The notes beneath the pieces are model-generated. The model saw nothing but the letters and a program-made list of their open reading frames with translations, did not search any database and had not been told where the DNA came from. Positions 46,501 to 50,994 of a stretch of 64,000 bases of DNA are shown piece by piece. How positions within the stretch are numbered: position 1 is the first letter of the stretch; each line of letters starts with the position of its first letter. Made by a program: the position numbers and the translations under genes. The DNA lies in contig OX104120.1 in NCBI GenBank assembly GCA_944474755.1, positions 19,996,492-20,060,491 of the forward strand, in the 5' to 3' direction. This DNA is from Limnoperna fortunei (Eukaryota > Mollusca > Bivalvia > Mytilida > Modiolidae).

Positions 46501-46971
46501 TTTGTGCCATCACTTGTAATTATGAAAAATACACACACAAAATGTGAAATGTACTACAGAGATGTAGGTTATACAAATGTACAGTTGTCTGAAAAACACA
46601 AACAAAATGTGAAATGTAGGTTATACAGATGTCCGAGTTGATGTGTTCTTTTTGGTTATCATGAGATATCAAAGTTGATCATTATAAACATTATGTAATT
46701 TTTTTATAAGAAAATATACAGTTTATCTAAATAATTTTGAATAGGATATACAGTATAAGTCCTATGGGTAACCCTATGATGAGGCAAATACAATTTGTCA
46801 CAAATTTCATTCAGAGGAATTTTCTAAATTTATTTTAATGTACTTTATAAGACAAACCATTTATTACAATAAATAAATTTCAGGATTTTAAAGGAAAAAG
46901 AAGACAAAGATATAGAGAAATCATTACATTTGGAAGATAATACAGCCAAGAAAAAATTTTGTTGTGGATAA
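6369..46971 (+). CDS. CRACR2A: CRACR2A (EFCAB4B/Rab46) orthologue: EF-hand, coiled-coil, Rab GTPase protein; 21 coding exons
   Basis: Joined from 21 GT-AG exons listed separately; all phases agree and the total is 3033 nt (1010 aa plus stop). Domain order: EF-hands (loops 36-47 and 70-81), an acidic linker, a coiled coil (about 185-352), an acidic low-complexity region (about 366-808), and a Rab GTPase (809-1010) with P-loop GDSGVGKS 827-834, WDTAGQE 874-880, NKTD 933-936, ETSAK 964-968 and a C-terminal CCG typical of prenylation. Vertebrate CRACR2A long form (about 730 aa) has the same order and regulates store-operated Ca2+ entry and acts as a Ca2+-activated dynein adaptor; transfer of these roles to this species is inference. 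The extra length is in exons 11-15. RASEF and Rab44 share the layout, but the EF-hand block (KGFI..DMQRL..ELP) and the LYEEME coiled coil fit CRACR2A best. Three introns begin with arrays seeded at the splice donor, and one intron carries a nested LINE. Confidence 0.88.
7136..7565. repeat. Degenerate tandem repeat, about 35-40 bp unit
   Basis: Around ten diverged copies of a unit containing TCTAGCAGACTGTCTGCTGG and a following TTATGAAGTCTTG. Copies differ in length and sequence, so the array is old. Confidence 0.65.
7819..8079. mobile_element. hAT-like MITE with 8 bp target duplication
   Basis: A 261 bp segment is flanked by identical 8-mers GGGTTTCA (7811-7818 and 8080-8087). The ends are imperfect inverted repeats: left GGGGTGGATACAGG; right, reverse-complemented, AGTGGCGGATAAAGG. 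Both run into G-rich or C-rich tracts. The 8 bp duplication and the GGCGGAT-type end fit non-autonomous hAT elements. No transposase ORF. Confidence 0.7.
8525..8785. repeat. Two-copy diverged direct repeat
   Basis: TGGTTTCCAGATGA, CTTGAAAAC, TGTCAA and ACTTTGCACAGCTATTAAATAC occur in the same order at about 8539 and 8697, period about 158 bp. It looks like a decayed core of a bivalve interspersed repeat. Confidence 0.5.
9093..9183. repeat. 29 bp near-perfect inverted repeat (hairpin)
   Basis: The arms 9093-9121 and 9155-9183 are reverse complements except for two positions, around a 33-base loop. Each arm contains the 8-mer CGTAAGTG twice or a one-base variant. Likely a tiny MITE or the terminal hairpin of a lost element. 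Confidence 0.6.
10625..12311. repeat. Pair of similar segments 1.5 kb apart (10625-10830 and 12125-12311)
   Basis: Both contain, in order, GGAAAACAGTGAC, GAGTAATACTG, AAAATCTT, GATTT(A/T)CCAAGGCAG and AAAATGTGGTGAGTT. Spacing between matching blocks is 1.48-1.50 kb. Between them lies the decayed pearl-like core. They are either an old tandem duplication or conserved paired elements. Confidence 0.5.
11020..11900. repeat. Decayed pearl-like tandem core
   Basis: Near 11075-11150 the sequence (CCAAGCCAATTGGAACCAAACTTTGCAGGAATATTCATTG) resembles the core unit at 39420-39480 in this window. After it, three diverged units of about 240 bp share ACTGCTT..AATTG and AGATG(A/G)TCT..CTAC motifs. Much older than the copy at 39314. 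Confidence 0.4.
13306..13456 (+). CDS. CRACR2A: CRACR2A coding exon 2: acidic linker
   Basis: Residues 87-137, entering in phase 1 after acceptor TTCTTTTCACAG and leaving in phase 2 at donor GTAAGT. Highly acidic ([20 protein letters not shown]), then [16 protein letters not shown], which lines up with the FRMLMDRLGAQ region of CRACR2A. The intron sequence just after its donor begins a donor-containing degenerate array. Confidence 0.85.
13457..14420. repeat. Degenerate array starting at the exon 2 splice donor
   Basis: From the donor onward the intron is made of diverged copies of a unit rich in TTTGAGTAAGTAGAG and GTAGTTCTTTTCCACT. The donor-like core GAGTAAG or AAGTAAG recurs at about 13578, 13709, 13724, 14031 and 14059. 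A SINE has inserted at 13790-14021. Confidence 0.6.
13790..14021 (+). mobile_element. tRNA-derived SINE with 12 bp target duplication
   Basis: Flanked by ACTGTCTTTGAG at 13778-13789 and 14022-14033. It has an A-box-like 5' part (GGACGAGGGGTTGAGGTAG), a B-box-like GCGGGTTTGAGTCTC near 13859, and a 3' part with CACCATGATATAGCTG and GGTGTTAAACACCATTCAAA, typical of mollusc V-/Meta-type SINEs. Because the host is itself a repeat, the duplication is slightly less certain. Confidence 0.75.
14792..14938 (+). CDS. CRACR2A: CRACR2A coding exon 3
   Basis: Residues 137-186 ([26 protein letters not shown]). Enters in phase 2 after TTCTTTCAG, leaves in phase 2 at GTAGTT. It matches the LW..L..EEP..L.NFE.FL segment that joins EF-hands to coiled coil in CRACR2A. 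Confidence 0.88.
15617..15945. repeat. Tandem duplication, 164 bp unit, two copies
   Basis: The block starting TATTTTAGTGTAGTAATGT at 15617 is repeated at 15781 with only a few differences, sharing TTGACTTCTATTTCATTC and CCAAAATCTCCCTACT. Fairly recent compared with other repeats here. Confidence 0.8.
16382..17150. mobile_element. Mutator-like foldback MITE with 9 bp target duplication
   Basis: A 769 bp element flanked by GACAAATGG (16373-16381 and 17151-17159). Its ends are inverted: both begin, reading inward, with CAGTCATTTCGTACCATAAC and continue CAAATCGTA. Inside each end the motif TACCATTTCGTACC (or its complement GGTACGAAATGG) repeats four to six times, making subterminal arrays in opposite orientation. 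The middle is AT-rich with no transposase. The 9 bp duplication suggests a MULE-type parent. Confidence 0.75.
19521..19611 (+). CDS. CRACR2A: CRACR2A coding exon 4: coiled-coil start
   Basis: Residues 186-216 ([26 protein letters not shown]). Phase 2 in, phase 0 out at [16 protein letters not shown] closely matches the first coiled-coil helix of CRACR2A. Confidence 0.9.
19612..23037 (+). other. CRACR2A intron 4 (3.4 kb)
   Basis: No coding content. A 33 bp direct duplication (GTAGCATTATTATATGCTAG) lies at about 20725-20795, and a weak SINE relic at 22040-22205. Otherwise featureless AT-rich DNA. Confidence 0.55.
22040..22205 (+). mobile_element. Decayed SINE 3' half
   Basis: CCTATTTTCCTGCCCAAG, ACTCCTTCAGAATGCCATGATATAGCTG and ATGGCATAAAATATTACAAAAACA follow the same order as the 3' part of the SINE at 13790. 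No target duplication; strongly diverged. Confidence 0.35.
23038..23133 (+). CDS. CRACR2A: CRACR2A coding exon 5: coiled coil
   Basis: Residues 217-248 ([27 protein letters not shown]), 32 whole codons, phase 0 to 0, donor GTAACA. Heptad-like L/I spacing in charged helix. Confidence 0.88.
23371..23442 (+). CDS. CRACR2A: CRACR2A coding exon 6: coiled coil
   Basis: Residues 249-272 ([20 protein letters not shown]..), 24 whole codons, phase 0 to 0, acceptor TTATTTCAG, donor GTAAGA. Confidence 0.87.
23490..24310. mobile_element. Pearl/Helentron-like non-autonomous element, family A
   Basis: Starts with a hairpin, GTCTCGCC..GGCGAGAC (about 23492-23526), followed by a GGCGGCGGC tract. The core is four to five tandem units of about 146 bp (motifs CAGCGACTACGTTAAAG, TTACGACAGTTCCTCTGTAA, ATGACAATATTTGGTGTATA, TGACTGTCTGGTAGGT). 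It ends with CAGGCGAGACG near 24279, the inverse of the left motif. Hairpin ends around a tandem core resemble bivalve pearl elements and Helentron-associated elements; no transposase ORF. Confidence 0.65.
24977..25092 (+). CDS. CRACR2A: CRACR2A coding exon 7: coiled coil
   Basis: Residues 273-311 ([15 protein letters not shown]..), very rich in E, K and Q. Phase 0 in, phase 2 out at GTAATA. Confidence 0.87.
25709..25780 (+). CDS. CRACR2A: CRACR2A coding exon 8: coiled coil
   Basis: Residues 311-335 ([20 protein letters not shown]..). Phase 2 in and out, donor GTAAGT. Matches the TESLQREKAGLLKQLD region of CRACR2A. Confidence 0.87.
26182..26233 (+). CDS. CRACR2A: CRACR2A coding exon 9: coiled-coil end
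   Basis: Residues 335-352 ([17 protein letters not shown]). Phase 2 in, phase 0 out at GTATAT. Matches RNKHLRDERD in CRACR2A. Reading past the donor stays open for about 30 codons, so an alternative longer exon is possible. Confidence 0.82.
26893..26931 (+). CDS. CRACR2A: CRACR2A candidate small exon 10
   Basis: Thirteen whole codons ([13 protein letters not shown], residues 353-365) between GGCCGACTTCAG and GTATAC. Phase 0 on both sides, so skipping it keeps the frame; it could be a cassette exon. Short and not conserved, therefore the least certain exon of the set. Confidence 0.6.
26932..28713 (+). other. CRACR2A intron 10, no feature seen
   Basis: AT-rich, with no coding exon, recognisable transposon or tandem array. 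Confidence 0.5.
28714..28805 (+). CDS. CRACR2A: CRACR2A coding exon 11: linker
   Basis: Residues 366-396 (..[18 protein letters not shown]). Phase 0 in after TTTGTATCTGTAG, phase 2 out at [19 protein letters not shown] lines up with KRSGSVIGKYVDSR of CRACR2A, which supports this exon across species. Confidence 0.82.
29813..30118 (+). CDS. CRACR2A: CRACR2A coding exon 12: acidic low-complexity linker
   Basis: Residues 396-498. Dominated by D, E, S and N, with a run of five Asn encoded by an AAT microsatellite (about 29941-29958), then [18 protein letters not shown]. Phase 2 in after TCTCATTTACAG, phase 2 out at GTATGA. No domain recognised; probably disordered. The last 18 bases and donor are copied in the array that follows. 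Confidence 0.82.
30101..30352. repeat. Minisatellite built from the exon 12 end and its splice donor
   Basis: Nine tandem units: the first three of 29 bp, the next six of 27 bp. Each contains AAAGGTCCAG|GTATGATAA, i.e. the last ten coding bases plus donor. Copies 1, 3, 5, 7, 8 and 9 keep GTATGA; copy 2 has GTATTA; copies 4 and 6 have GAATGA, destroying the GT. Unit 1 is the genuine exon-intron junction. Confidence 0.9.
30353..32800 (+). other. Rest of CRACR2A intron 12
   Basis: No coding content. Two copies of a short block (CTCCAATAGAAATTCCTTA..AATCCAAGAGT) occur at about 30513 and 31381. A SINE lies at 32306-32541. Confidence 0.5.
32306..32541 (+). mobile_element. tRNA-derived SINE, diverged
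   Basis: Same layout as the copy at 13790: GCCTCCATGGATGAGTGG..GGTTGAGGTAG, a B-box-like region near 32375, TCTGGCTTTCTCCCTCAATA, GGACATCATGATATAGC, then an ACAACAAACAAA tail. No clear target duplication. Confidence 0.65.
32801..32854 (+). CDS. CRACR2A: CRACR2A coding exon 13: basic linker
   Basis: Residues 498-516 ([17 protein letters not shown]). Strongly basic between two acidic exons; a possible nuclear-localisation-like or membrane-contact patch, which is inference. Phase 2 in after AATTTTACAG, phase 2 out at GTAAGT. Confidence 0.8.
33386..34180 (+). CDS. CRACR2A: CRACR2A coding exon 14: long acidic exon with repeated Q/N-T motifs
   Basis: Residues 516-781, by far the longest exon. Phase 2 in after TTCCTTCCCAG, phase 2 out at GTATGT. 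The protein is acidic and low in hydrophobics. It contains EVQT and AVQT (Gln580, Gln585), STNTE (Asn610), GTNTE (Asn638), STNTD (Asn663) and KTMTD (Met702). These resemble dynein light chain LC8 recognition motifs ([T/V]-Q-T with acidic flanks), although N at the central position is non-canonical. The frame stays open past the donor to a stop at 34368-34370, so intron retention would give a Rab-less protein. Confidence 0.85.
34181..35156 (+). other. CRACR2A intron 14
   Basis: Starts with about 190 bases open in frame with exon 14, then AT-rich non-coding sequence with A-runs. No transposon recognised. Confidence 0.5.
35157..35238 (+). CDS. CRACR2A: CRACR2A coding exon 15: linker before the Rab domain
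   Basis: Residues 781-808 ([19 protein letters not shown]..). Phase 2 in after TTAATATAG (weak pyrimidine tract), phase 0 out at GTAAGT. Confidence 0.78.
35239..36392 (+). other. CRACR2A intron 15, no feature seen
   Basis: No coding exon or recognisable repeat; only a T-run near 36175-36187. Confidence 0.5.
36393..36528 (+). CDS. CRACR2A: CRACR2A coding exon 16: Rab P-loop
   Basis: Residues 809-854. [17 protein letters not shown] contains the G1 P-loop (827-834), then [17 protein letters not shown] reaching switch I (Thr852). Phase 0 in, phase 1 out at GTAAGG. Confidence 0.93.
37077..37158 (+). CDS. CRACR2A: CRACR2A coding exon 17: switch I to G3
   Basis: Residues 854-881: [13 protein letters not shown] then [10 protein letters not shown]. 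Gln879 of the DTAGQE motif is present, so intrinsic GTP hydrolysis should be possible. Phase 1 in, phase 2 out at GTAAAA. Confidence 0.93.
37779..37893 (+). CDS. CRACR2A: CRACR2A coding exon 18: switch II to G4 approach
   Basis: Residues 881-919: [20 protein letters not shown] (the Rab signature FRKADG..) to [11 protein letters not shown]. Phase 2 in, phase 0 out at CAG|GTAAGT. Its last 33-37 bases plus donor are copied many times in the following intron. Confidence 0.93.
37857..38525. repeat. Minisatellite built from the exon 18 end and its splice donor
   Basis: Eleven tandem units of about 62 bp. Unit 1 is the real junction: 37 exonic bases (encoding [11 protein letters not shown]) plus CAGGTAAGTACTTAG and about 20 intronic bases. 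Units 2-9 keep an intact CAG|GTAAGT; unit 5 is shortened; unit 10 has lost part of the exon copy and has CAGGTAATT; unit 11 has CATTTAAGT. The copies are very alike, so the expansion is recent. Units 2-7, 9, 10 and 11 carry AGGAAC where the exon and unit 8 have AGAAAC. Confidence 0.95.
38777..38887 (+). CDS. CRACR2A: CRACR2A coding exon 19: G4 NKxD
   Basis: Residues 920-956 with [14 protein letters not shown] (NKTD 933-936). Phase 0 to 0, donor GTAAGT. Confidence 0.93.
38940..39200. repeat. Decayed bivalve-type interspersed repeat
   Basis: CAGTCTGTCCGTCCATCTGT, GATATTTGGTATGTGGGTAG and TTGACCTTGACCTCAA are phrases typical of degenerate bivalve repeats, and the last also occurs in the family A core at 23650-24110. 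No ends defined. Confidence 0.4.
39314..40543. mobile_element. Pearl/Helentron-like element, family B, left part
   Basis: Starts with the hairpin AGCTCACCTGACCC-AAA-GGGTCATGTGAGCT (39314-39344), then a GTCGGCG tract and seven tandem core units of about 168 bp (CTTCTTCTCTGAAACC, CTTACTAGCAATATTGTTTG, AATTCAAAATGGCCGC, CATAGGACCCTATGGGAAAA). Split by the LINE; the remainder lies at 45852-46066. The layout mirrors family A. Confidence 0.7.
40735..40800. repeat. CT/CA microsatellite in the LINE 3' region
   Basis: Runs of CTCTCT with two interruptions followed by CACACA with one interruption, between ORF2 and the poly(A) tail. Confidence 0.9.
40975..44751 (-). CDS. LINE ORF2: AP endonuclease plus reverse transcriptase
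   Basis: A single intact ORF of 1258 codons. The N-terminal apurinic-like endonuclease shows SMNVRG (Asn11), CFQETHS (Glu41), [17 protein letters not shown] and the catalytic TDHS (229-232, His231). The central reverse transcriptase has [43 protein letters not shown] and QYADDTF (YADD 706-709). The C-terminus has a CTFC..H..C zinc-knuckle-like motif (Cys1138, Cys1141, His1150, Cys1155), as in L1/Tx1-group elements. All catalytic motifs look intact, so this copy is young. It lacks a complete ORF1, so it is unlikely to move on its own unless ORF1 protein is supplied by another copy. Confidence 0.93.
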   Translation of the reverse strand: MDNHIKILSMNVRGLFSNAKKRSDVFNWAKSKNTSIVCFQETHSIKDIECIWSDEWGHQCFFSHGDSKSAGVCVMFGTGYKYEVHDSIIDNHGRYIILDLSLYDQRLTLVCLYGHNTDKPEFFSDIMHKVSKFSNTSFIFCGDWNVVQDKNDDTYNVLHDRNPNSRKKIDEIKETLLLLDPWRTCYPSDRQFTWRQTSPIKQSRLDYYLVSEDMFTLMESTKIIPGYRTDHSAILFSFTASLAKRGKGYWKFNSQLLRDPTYVDLVKTCITDTVSEYFSGGDPEDFLSVHLSCNDQLFLELLKMKIRSSTISYCIKKSRDEKESFKKLELEIQSLENYVNVNPCEINIMSLNKKKCELENRRQTLVEGLILRSRANWHENGERCTNYFCKLEKKAFINKTMTELIDTQGNQISDQFKILCEQEQFYKKLYTSKSINTDDNQFFNHNIKLSEEQKLLCEGNLSYRECGEALKRMQNGKSPGSDGFTIEFFKFFWKLIGPFVFRSLQKGYELGHFSDFQYQGIITCIPKEGKDRRYMENWRPISLMNTDIKIASAVLAARVKQVLPAIISDTQKGFMKGRFIGENTRLLYDLMHYLEKNNIEGLLLLVDFEKAFDSIEWEFLKKALISFNFGPSFCKWFEVLYADAKSCVINNGNMSSFFNLERGCRQGDPLSPYLFIIGVELLAMHLKRNPKIKGVRIGNEPLVTQYADDTFLTLDGSEDSLRETLLCFEKFHKVSGLKINIAKTKLVWIGSKKYTEQILCPEINLNWSCSNFRVLGLNFSLDLDTMLNLNFREKIIDISKVLKSWQHRKLTLLGKITVIKTLALPKLIHLLTSLPNITKSMLNEINRAFFNFIWDGKTEKIKRNTLIAHKNEGGLKMVHLESFNFYLKIGWVKRFFENLSGDWQNILKLTLNSFGGERCFSLQNFKLLEISYKLVNPLWKDVFYALHLSKPHVKNELKECLSLDILNFIPTEDFPLYNRWGEAGIQNLCHIVDFHKRDFLTFEQIKQRVQTNNFMRYYILISNIPMEIKKCIRDNTDINLTANFTIKDIFLEKLTFSKNIRFIYDNIIKRHVHPPVEKFAKWEKELHTSIEDFKKYFCMLQKCCRDTYLYNFQYKFLHRIIPTNTFLFKIKIKDTKLCTFCGCEEETVGHLFYDCQVTSEFLNLFFDSVKHFFVNIEINKRNLFLGFAEESLFLNFLIIFVKKYIYKCKLEGNLPKPAELRNRLKYLYSLELYTARKHNNVSALEKFWAPIKVIYPEW
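44752..45651 (-). other. LINE inter-ORF region with an internal duplication
   Basis: About 900 bp between the ORF1 stop and the ORF2 start, with no ORF. Two diverged copies of a block lie about 350 bp apart: the stretch with ACATCTATACATTTCTAT near 44969 recurs with ACATCTGTACATTTCTAT near 45331, and the following AAACCTAA and AACAAAACAAA stretches also recur. Unusually long for an L1-type spacer. Confidence 0.6.
45652..45849 (-). pseudogene. LINE ORF1 C-terminal remnant
   Basis: Read on -, an open frame runs from the 5' edge of the LINE to a TAA at 45654-45652, about 65 codons, with no start ([20 protein letters not shown].. to [11 protein letters not shown]). Its position upstream of ORF2 and the truncation point suggest the end of ORF1. 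I recognise no named domain in it. Confidence 0.6.
45852..46066. mobile_element. Pearl/Helentron-like element, family B, right part
   Basis: Continues the core unit interrupted at 40543 (GCCGCAGGACTTAGTTTAAC..GACCCTATGGG), then ends with ATCAGGTGAGCGATACAG and the perfect palindrome GGCTCTTAAGAGCC (about 46047-46060) before TCTGGTTTT. TCAGGTGAGC is the inverse of the left-end GCTCACCTGA. Confidence 0.7.
46201..46277 (+). CDS. CRACR2A: CRACR2A coding exon 20: G5 SAK
   Basis: Residues 957-982: [20 protein letters not shown] with the G5 motif ETSAK (964-968). Phase 0 in after CTTTTTCAG, phase 2 out at GTAAAT. Separated from exon 19 by 7.3 kb, most of it transposon. Confidence 0.93.
46884..46971 (+). 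CDS. CRACR2A: CRACR2A coding exon 21: hypervariable tail, CCG, stop
   Basis: Residues 982-1010 and stop. [20 protein letters not shown].. ends KKKFCCG then TAA. A C-terminal CCG after basic residues fits geranylgeranylation of a Rab tail and parallels KKKSCCG in vertebrate CRACR2A. Phase 2 in after AAATTTCAG. Confidence 0.93.
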
Positions 46972-49374
46972 TACAGTATCTAGGTTACTGGACAGAATCT
47001 GAATCTGTTACACTGAAATCCATTGTACAACATACTGAACTACAATGCTAAAAAATAAATGCTCCCTTCCTGACCAGGGGAAATAAAATCCTCAGTACAA
47101 CATATTGAACTAAGCTGAACTACAAGGTTGATAATAAATTACTCCTGTCCTGATGCAGTACAATGAAATCCATAGTACATGTACAACAAGCTGAGCTACA
47201 AGGAAAAAAAATAATTGTCCTTTCTAAATGTCTGCCTGCAAGTGATTTGCAAGTTTACTCTTCTGTTAAATAAAAAAAAGAAATAGACATTCATGTGAAA
47301 GTTAATATGTAGCTGTGAGTGATTTTTAAATTAATTTCCTTTAAATTTGACAATACAGAAGCATTTATTTTTAAAGGTAATATATACAGAAGACAAAGGA
47401 TTGTTTTTTCTTTGAATCAATATCTTTCCTGTCACTTGTAGTTGTCTTCTTTCAGAAAAGAGTTTCGTCTCCTGCTTCAGTTTAACCTGCCATTCATGGT
47501 GCTTATGTTATTTGTTGAGGTGTTTTATTTTGTTAACCAAAAGTCATCTGCTGTTATCAAACAAGAATTTGTGAAATGTAGTAGTGTTTACTACAGTTGT
47601 TTTCAGATGTGTATAGAATCAACCCCAGATGTAGTCCACATAACAGATTTTAAATATTTTTTAAAAAGTTAGTAATGCAAACCTTTTAAAAGATTTTAGA
47701 GCAGATGTTCGACCTAGGTTTGGGCAGATTCTATAAATAGACTGACGATATAATATCAGTCACATTCCAGACAAGGTGATCTCTAAAACATAACATGATG
47801 TTTTGTTGATTTTATAATATTTATATATTTTATGAAGGTTGTTTACATTTGTAAATACAGTTTAATTTAATTTAATATTGTTTTATTTAAATTTGTATAT
47901 TTTATGTTAATTTATTTTAATATTTTGTTTCAGAGAGTCCCCATATCAATGATTATTATATTTTGTAAACCGCTTTCTTTTGGGAGAATTAGTTGCACAT
48001 CGGTACATAAAATTGTTTTCACCTGAAAAAAATGTTATCTATCGATACTTATAAAAGTTGTACAGCTTAAATGTTATGCCATTGTCATTTTTGTTTTCAT
48101 GAACTGACATATTGTTAGTTTATACAAATTTAGTATTGAAGAGATGTGTTTTTTTTTTCACCATTAATTACAAGATACAAGACAATTACAATGCACAGTC
48201 GTTATACTACAGATCTGTAATCCACCAACCCAACTAATATCCAACATTTTCATAGTCAATTATGCACTTATTTACTTTTGAATCTATATATCACTACCAT
48301 GTAGGTTTGACATGGTTCATCAGTATGTCATGGGTACATTGTATCATTTAATTCTTGAAGTTTTCATGAAAACAGTCATAATTAAACACTGCTTCCTTAG
48401 AGCATTGTTTATCATTTATTTGTGTAATGTTTGAATATTTATGTTAGTCTTTATGAATATGTTTCTTTATAGGACTGTGCTAATTTTGTATTCAAGGAGA
48501 AGCTTTTTTCTTGAATATGTATTTGAATCATGTGGAGAACTGGTTAAAGATGTCTTTAATATGATTTTTTTTTCTTCTTAGATGCAAGCTTTTCAAATTA
48601 AGTTAGATATGGTTGAAAAAAATATTTAAGTTTTTAGAAATGTTTTAGTAATATTTTTTAATAATTTTGGGAACAAAAAATAATTTAAAATATCCCAAAA
48701 TCTAATAATGCAATTTAATTTTAGTAAGAAAAGTAGTGGTAAGGAAAATTTAATATCTTTTACATTTTAAACATTGCCTAAAGATTTTGCTACAGTTATA
48801 TTTAACTTGTGTTTATACAATTTTTCTTACATTCCATTTCTGTGTAGAATACAATGTCATTCCCAGAAAGTGGTTATACCTTATCCTGTGCAATATACAT
48901 TTTTACTCATTTTCTTCATATTTGTACAAATTCAATTCTATGATGAGGTTGGAAATAAAACTGAAAATTGTTTGTTTTTATTATGTTGCGTTCATGTCTA
49001 AGGTTGAGTTTTAAATGGGTACTGTGGCTTCCCCTAATAAAAATTACTGTGCTGTAGATATGTGTAGATGCTGTGATGCAACTGAAAAATTGCTGAAACT
49101 GCCTCAATACTCAACTTGAAAAAAAACAAACAGAAAAATCATGCTTTATAATTCTTTCATATGTTGATAAAGGCTAAAGTTACTTACTGTCCAAATTTTT
49201 AAGCAGGAATTTGAAAATCGTTACCAAGAAAAAAGGTTTTCTTGAATTGTCAGTATATTTCACCTAATTATTCAGCCAACCATTTTCAGCTAAGAGTATT
49301 GGTATTTCATGGCAGATGACATATTAATGTGTCAGTTTAAACATATTTTGTTCATACATTTAGTAATACAAAGC
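46972..49374 (+). other. Probable CRACR2A 3'UTR and flank
   Basis: No coding exon. Several AATAAA-type signals occur (for example near 47085, 47126 and 48953) and I cannot tell which is used. Just after the stop, a block with AATCC(A)TAGTACAACAT..GAACTACAA occurs three times (about 47017-47200). Confidence 0.4.
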
Positions 49375-49394
49375 AGTACAATAAATTACAAAAT

Positions 49395-49523
49395 ACTGGG
49401 ACAGGATTTTGTAAATACTGGGACAGGATCTGGTAAATACTGGGACAGGATCTGGTAAATACTGGGATAGGATCTTGTAAATACTGGGACAGGATCTGGT
49501 AAATACTGGGATAGGATCTTGTA
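49395..49523. repeat. 22 bp minisatellite, about six copies
   Basis: Unit ACTGGGACAGGATCTGGTAAAT. Variants GGGATAGGATCTTG alternate with GGGACAGGATCTGG in the right half. ORFs through it on - are repeat artefacts. Confidence 0.92.
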
Positions 49524-50198
49524 ACAAGTACCAAGCTTTTATCAACAATTTCCTGATGTTTACCATGGTATTTATGTTAGCTTTTATTTATGCTAACACT
49601 GTTCATAATTTAGACTTGAACACATCAACATGAAAAAAAAACAAGTTAAAAGTTCATCCCACTCAACTTTGCTGTTTGCATGCTGTATAGATGAGCTGAA
49701 TGTTCCAGTAAAAAGGAAGTGCAATTTAAACATGTACTCTTAATGTCAACATAGCTGCTCATAAATATATTTTAGTGTGAGGCAATTTAAAAACAAGTTA
49801 AAATATGTGGTTATTAATGACACAGGAAATGACACAATTAATATCCATCACACACAAAATAAAATTGAAAGCAAGTAGAAATAATATTTCCTGCTTGATG
49901 TCTATGTAAACCAGAAAATTCATGAGGACAAAGCAGAATGTTGATAGATGCATTGTAACATGCATGGTATACTAAGCATGAGATACTACACCAATTCATT
50001 TTTTGTTATAGAAGAGTAAGTAGTTATACTACGATGACCCTGCATACCTTAAGGTATCCACTTCTTAGGAGTGTTACCGACAGGTCTAATGAAAGAGTAG
50101 TGTTGGTTCACCTATACCTTTCTACTTGGTATCTTTAATTAAAATTACTAAATTAAAATTGAAATGACTTTCTTAGAATGTACAGGTTAAAAAAAGAC

Positions 50199-50690
50199 AT
50201 TGTCTTGCCTGCAACCCTAGTCACTGGAGTCGAGACATATGTATGTGAATCCCGTGGCGGCCTAAAAAACATTTTGCTTTATTTCTTTGTAAGCTTAATC
50301 CCTAGGTCCATCAAATTTTTTCCAGTGGTAGCTTATGAGTACTTGCCAGTCAGTCACCTGACCTTTACATCAATTTCACTGCGTTAAGTTTTTGGATTAG
50401 GGCAGTTCCTCTGTAATCATGCATTATGGGATGACAATATTGGGTATATAGGTTGCTGATGAATAGTATATGTCTTGTAGGAGTCACCTGATCTTGAACT
50501 CAATTTCATCGTCCAGCGACTGCGTTCAAGTTTCTGGATTAGGGCAGTTCCTCTGTAACCATCCATTATGGGATGACAATATTTGGTATATAGGTAGCTG
50601 ATGAATAGTATATGTCTTGTAGGAGTCGCCTGATCTTGACCTCAATTTCATCGTCCAGCGACTGCGTTAAAGTTTCTGGATTGTGTTGGT
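50199..50690. mobile_element. Decayed, truncated family A pearl-like element
   Basis: Starts with TTGTCTTGCCTGCAACCCTAGTCACTGGAGTCGAGAC, a mutated form of the hairpin at 23490, followed by GGCGGCC and about three core units of about 143 bp (GGATTAGGGCAGTTCCTCTGTAA, TGACAATAT, TATGTCTTGTAGGAGTC). The right terminus is missing. Confidence 0.65.
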
Positions 50691-50994
50691 AATTTTGTGG
50701 GATTCCTTTATTCCATCCTTATCTGTCAGAATAATCAAAGGAAGAAGTTATATTAGTTTGGAATATCCACTTGGAAAGTAAGGGACTTGGCAATAGAGCT
50801 TGTAGTGTATGACATACACTGGGATGGCACTGACATTGTCACTAGATGTATACCAGAAAATGAAAAAATTCTTAAAGTCCTGGTAGCAAAAAAGTAAATC
50901 ATCAAGTGTCATTATGTTAAATGGACAAACTAAAGGCAAAATTAAAAGGTATAAATAACTCATAAGAATAGTAAACAATAAATGCATGTCAAGT

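Noticed and set aside
6369..46971. Assignment of the EF-hand/Rab gene to RASEF (Rab45) or Rab44
   Set aside because: The layout is shared, but the first EF-hand block, the LW..EEP..NFE.FL segment, the LYEEME coiled coil, the GSI/VIG.Y linker and the KKK.CCG tail fit CRACR2A better.
49352..49566. Two - strand ORFs with repeated DPIPVF/SIYQILSQY peptides
   Set aside because: They are translations of a 22 bp minisatellite, open in more than one frame; not a protein.
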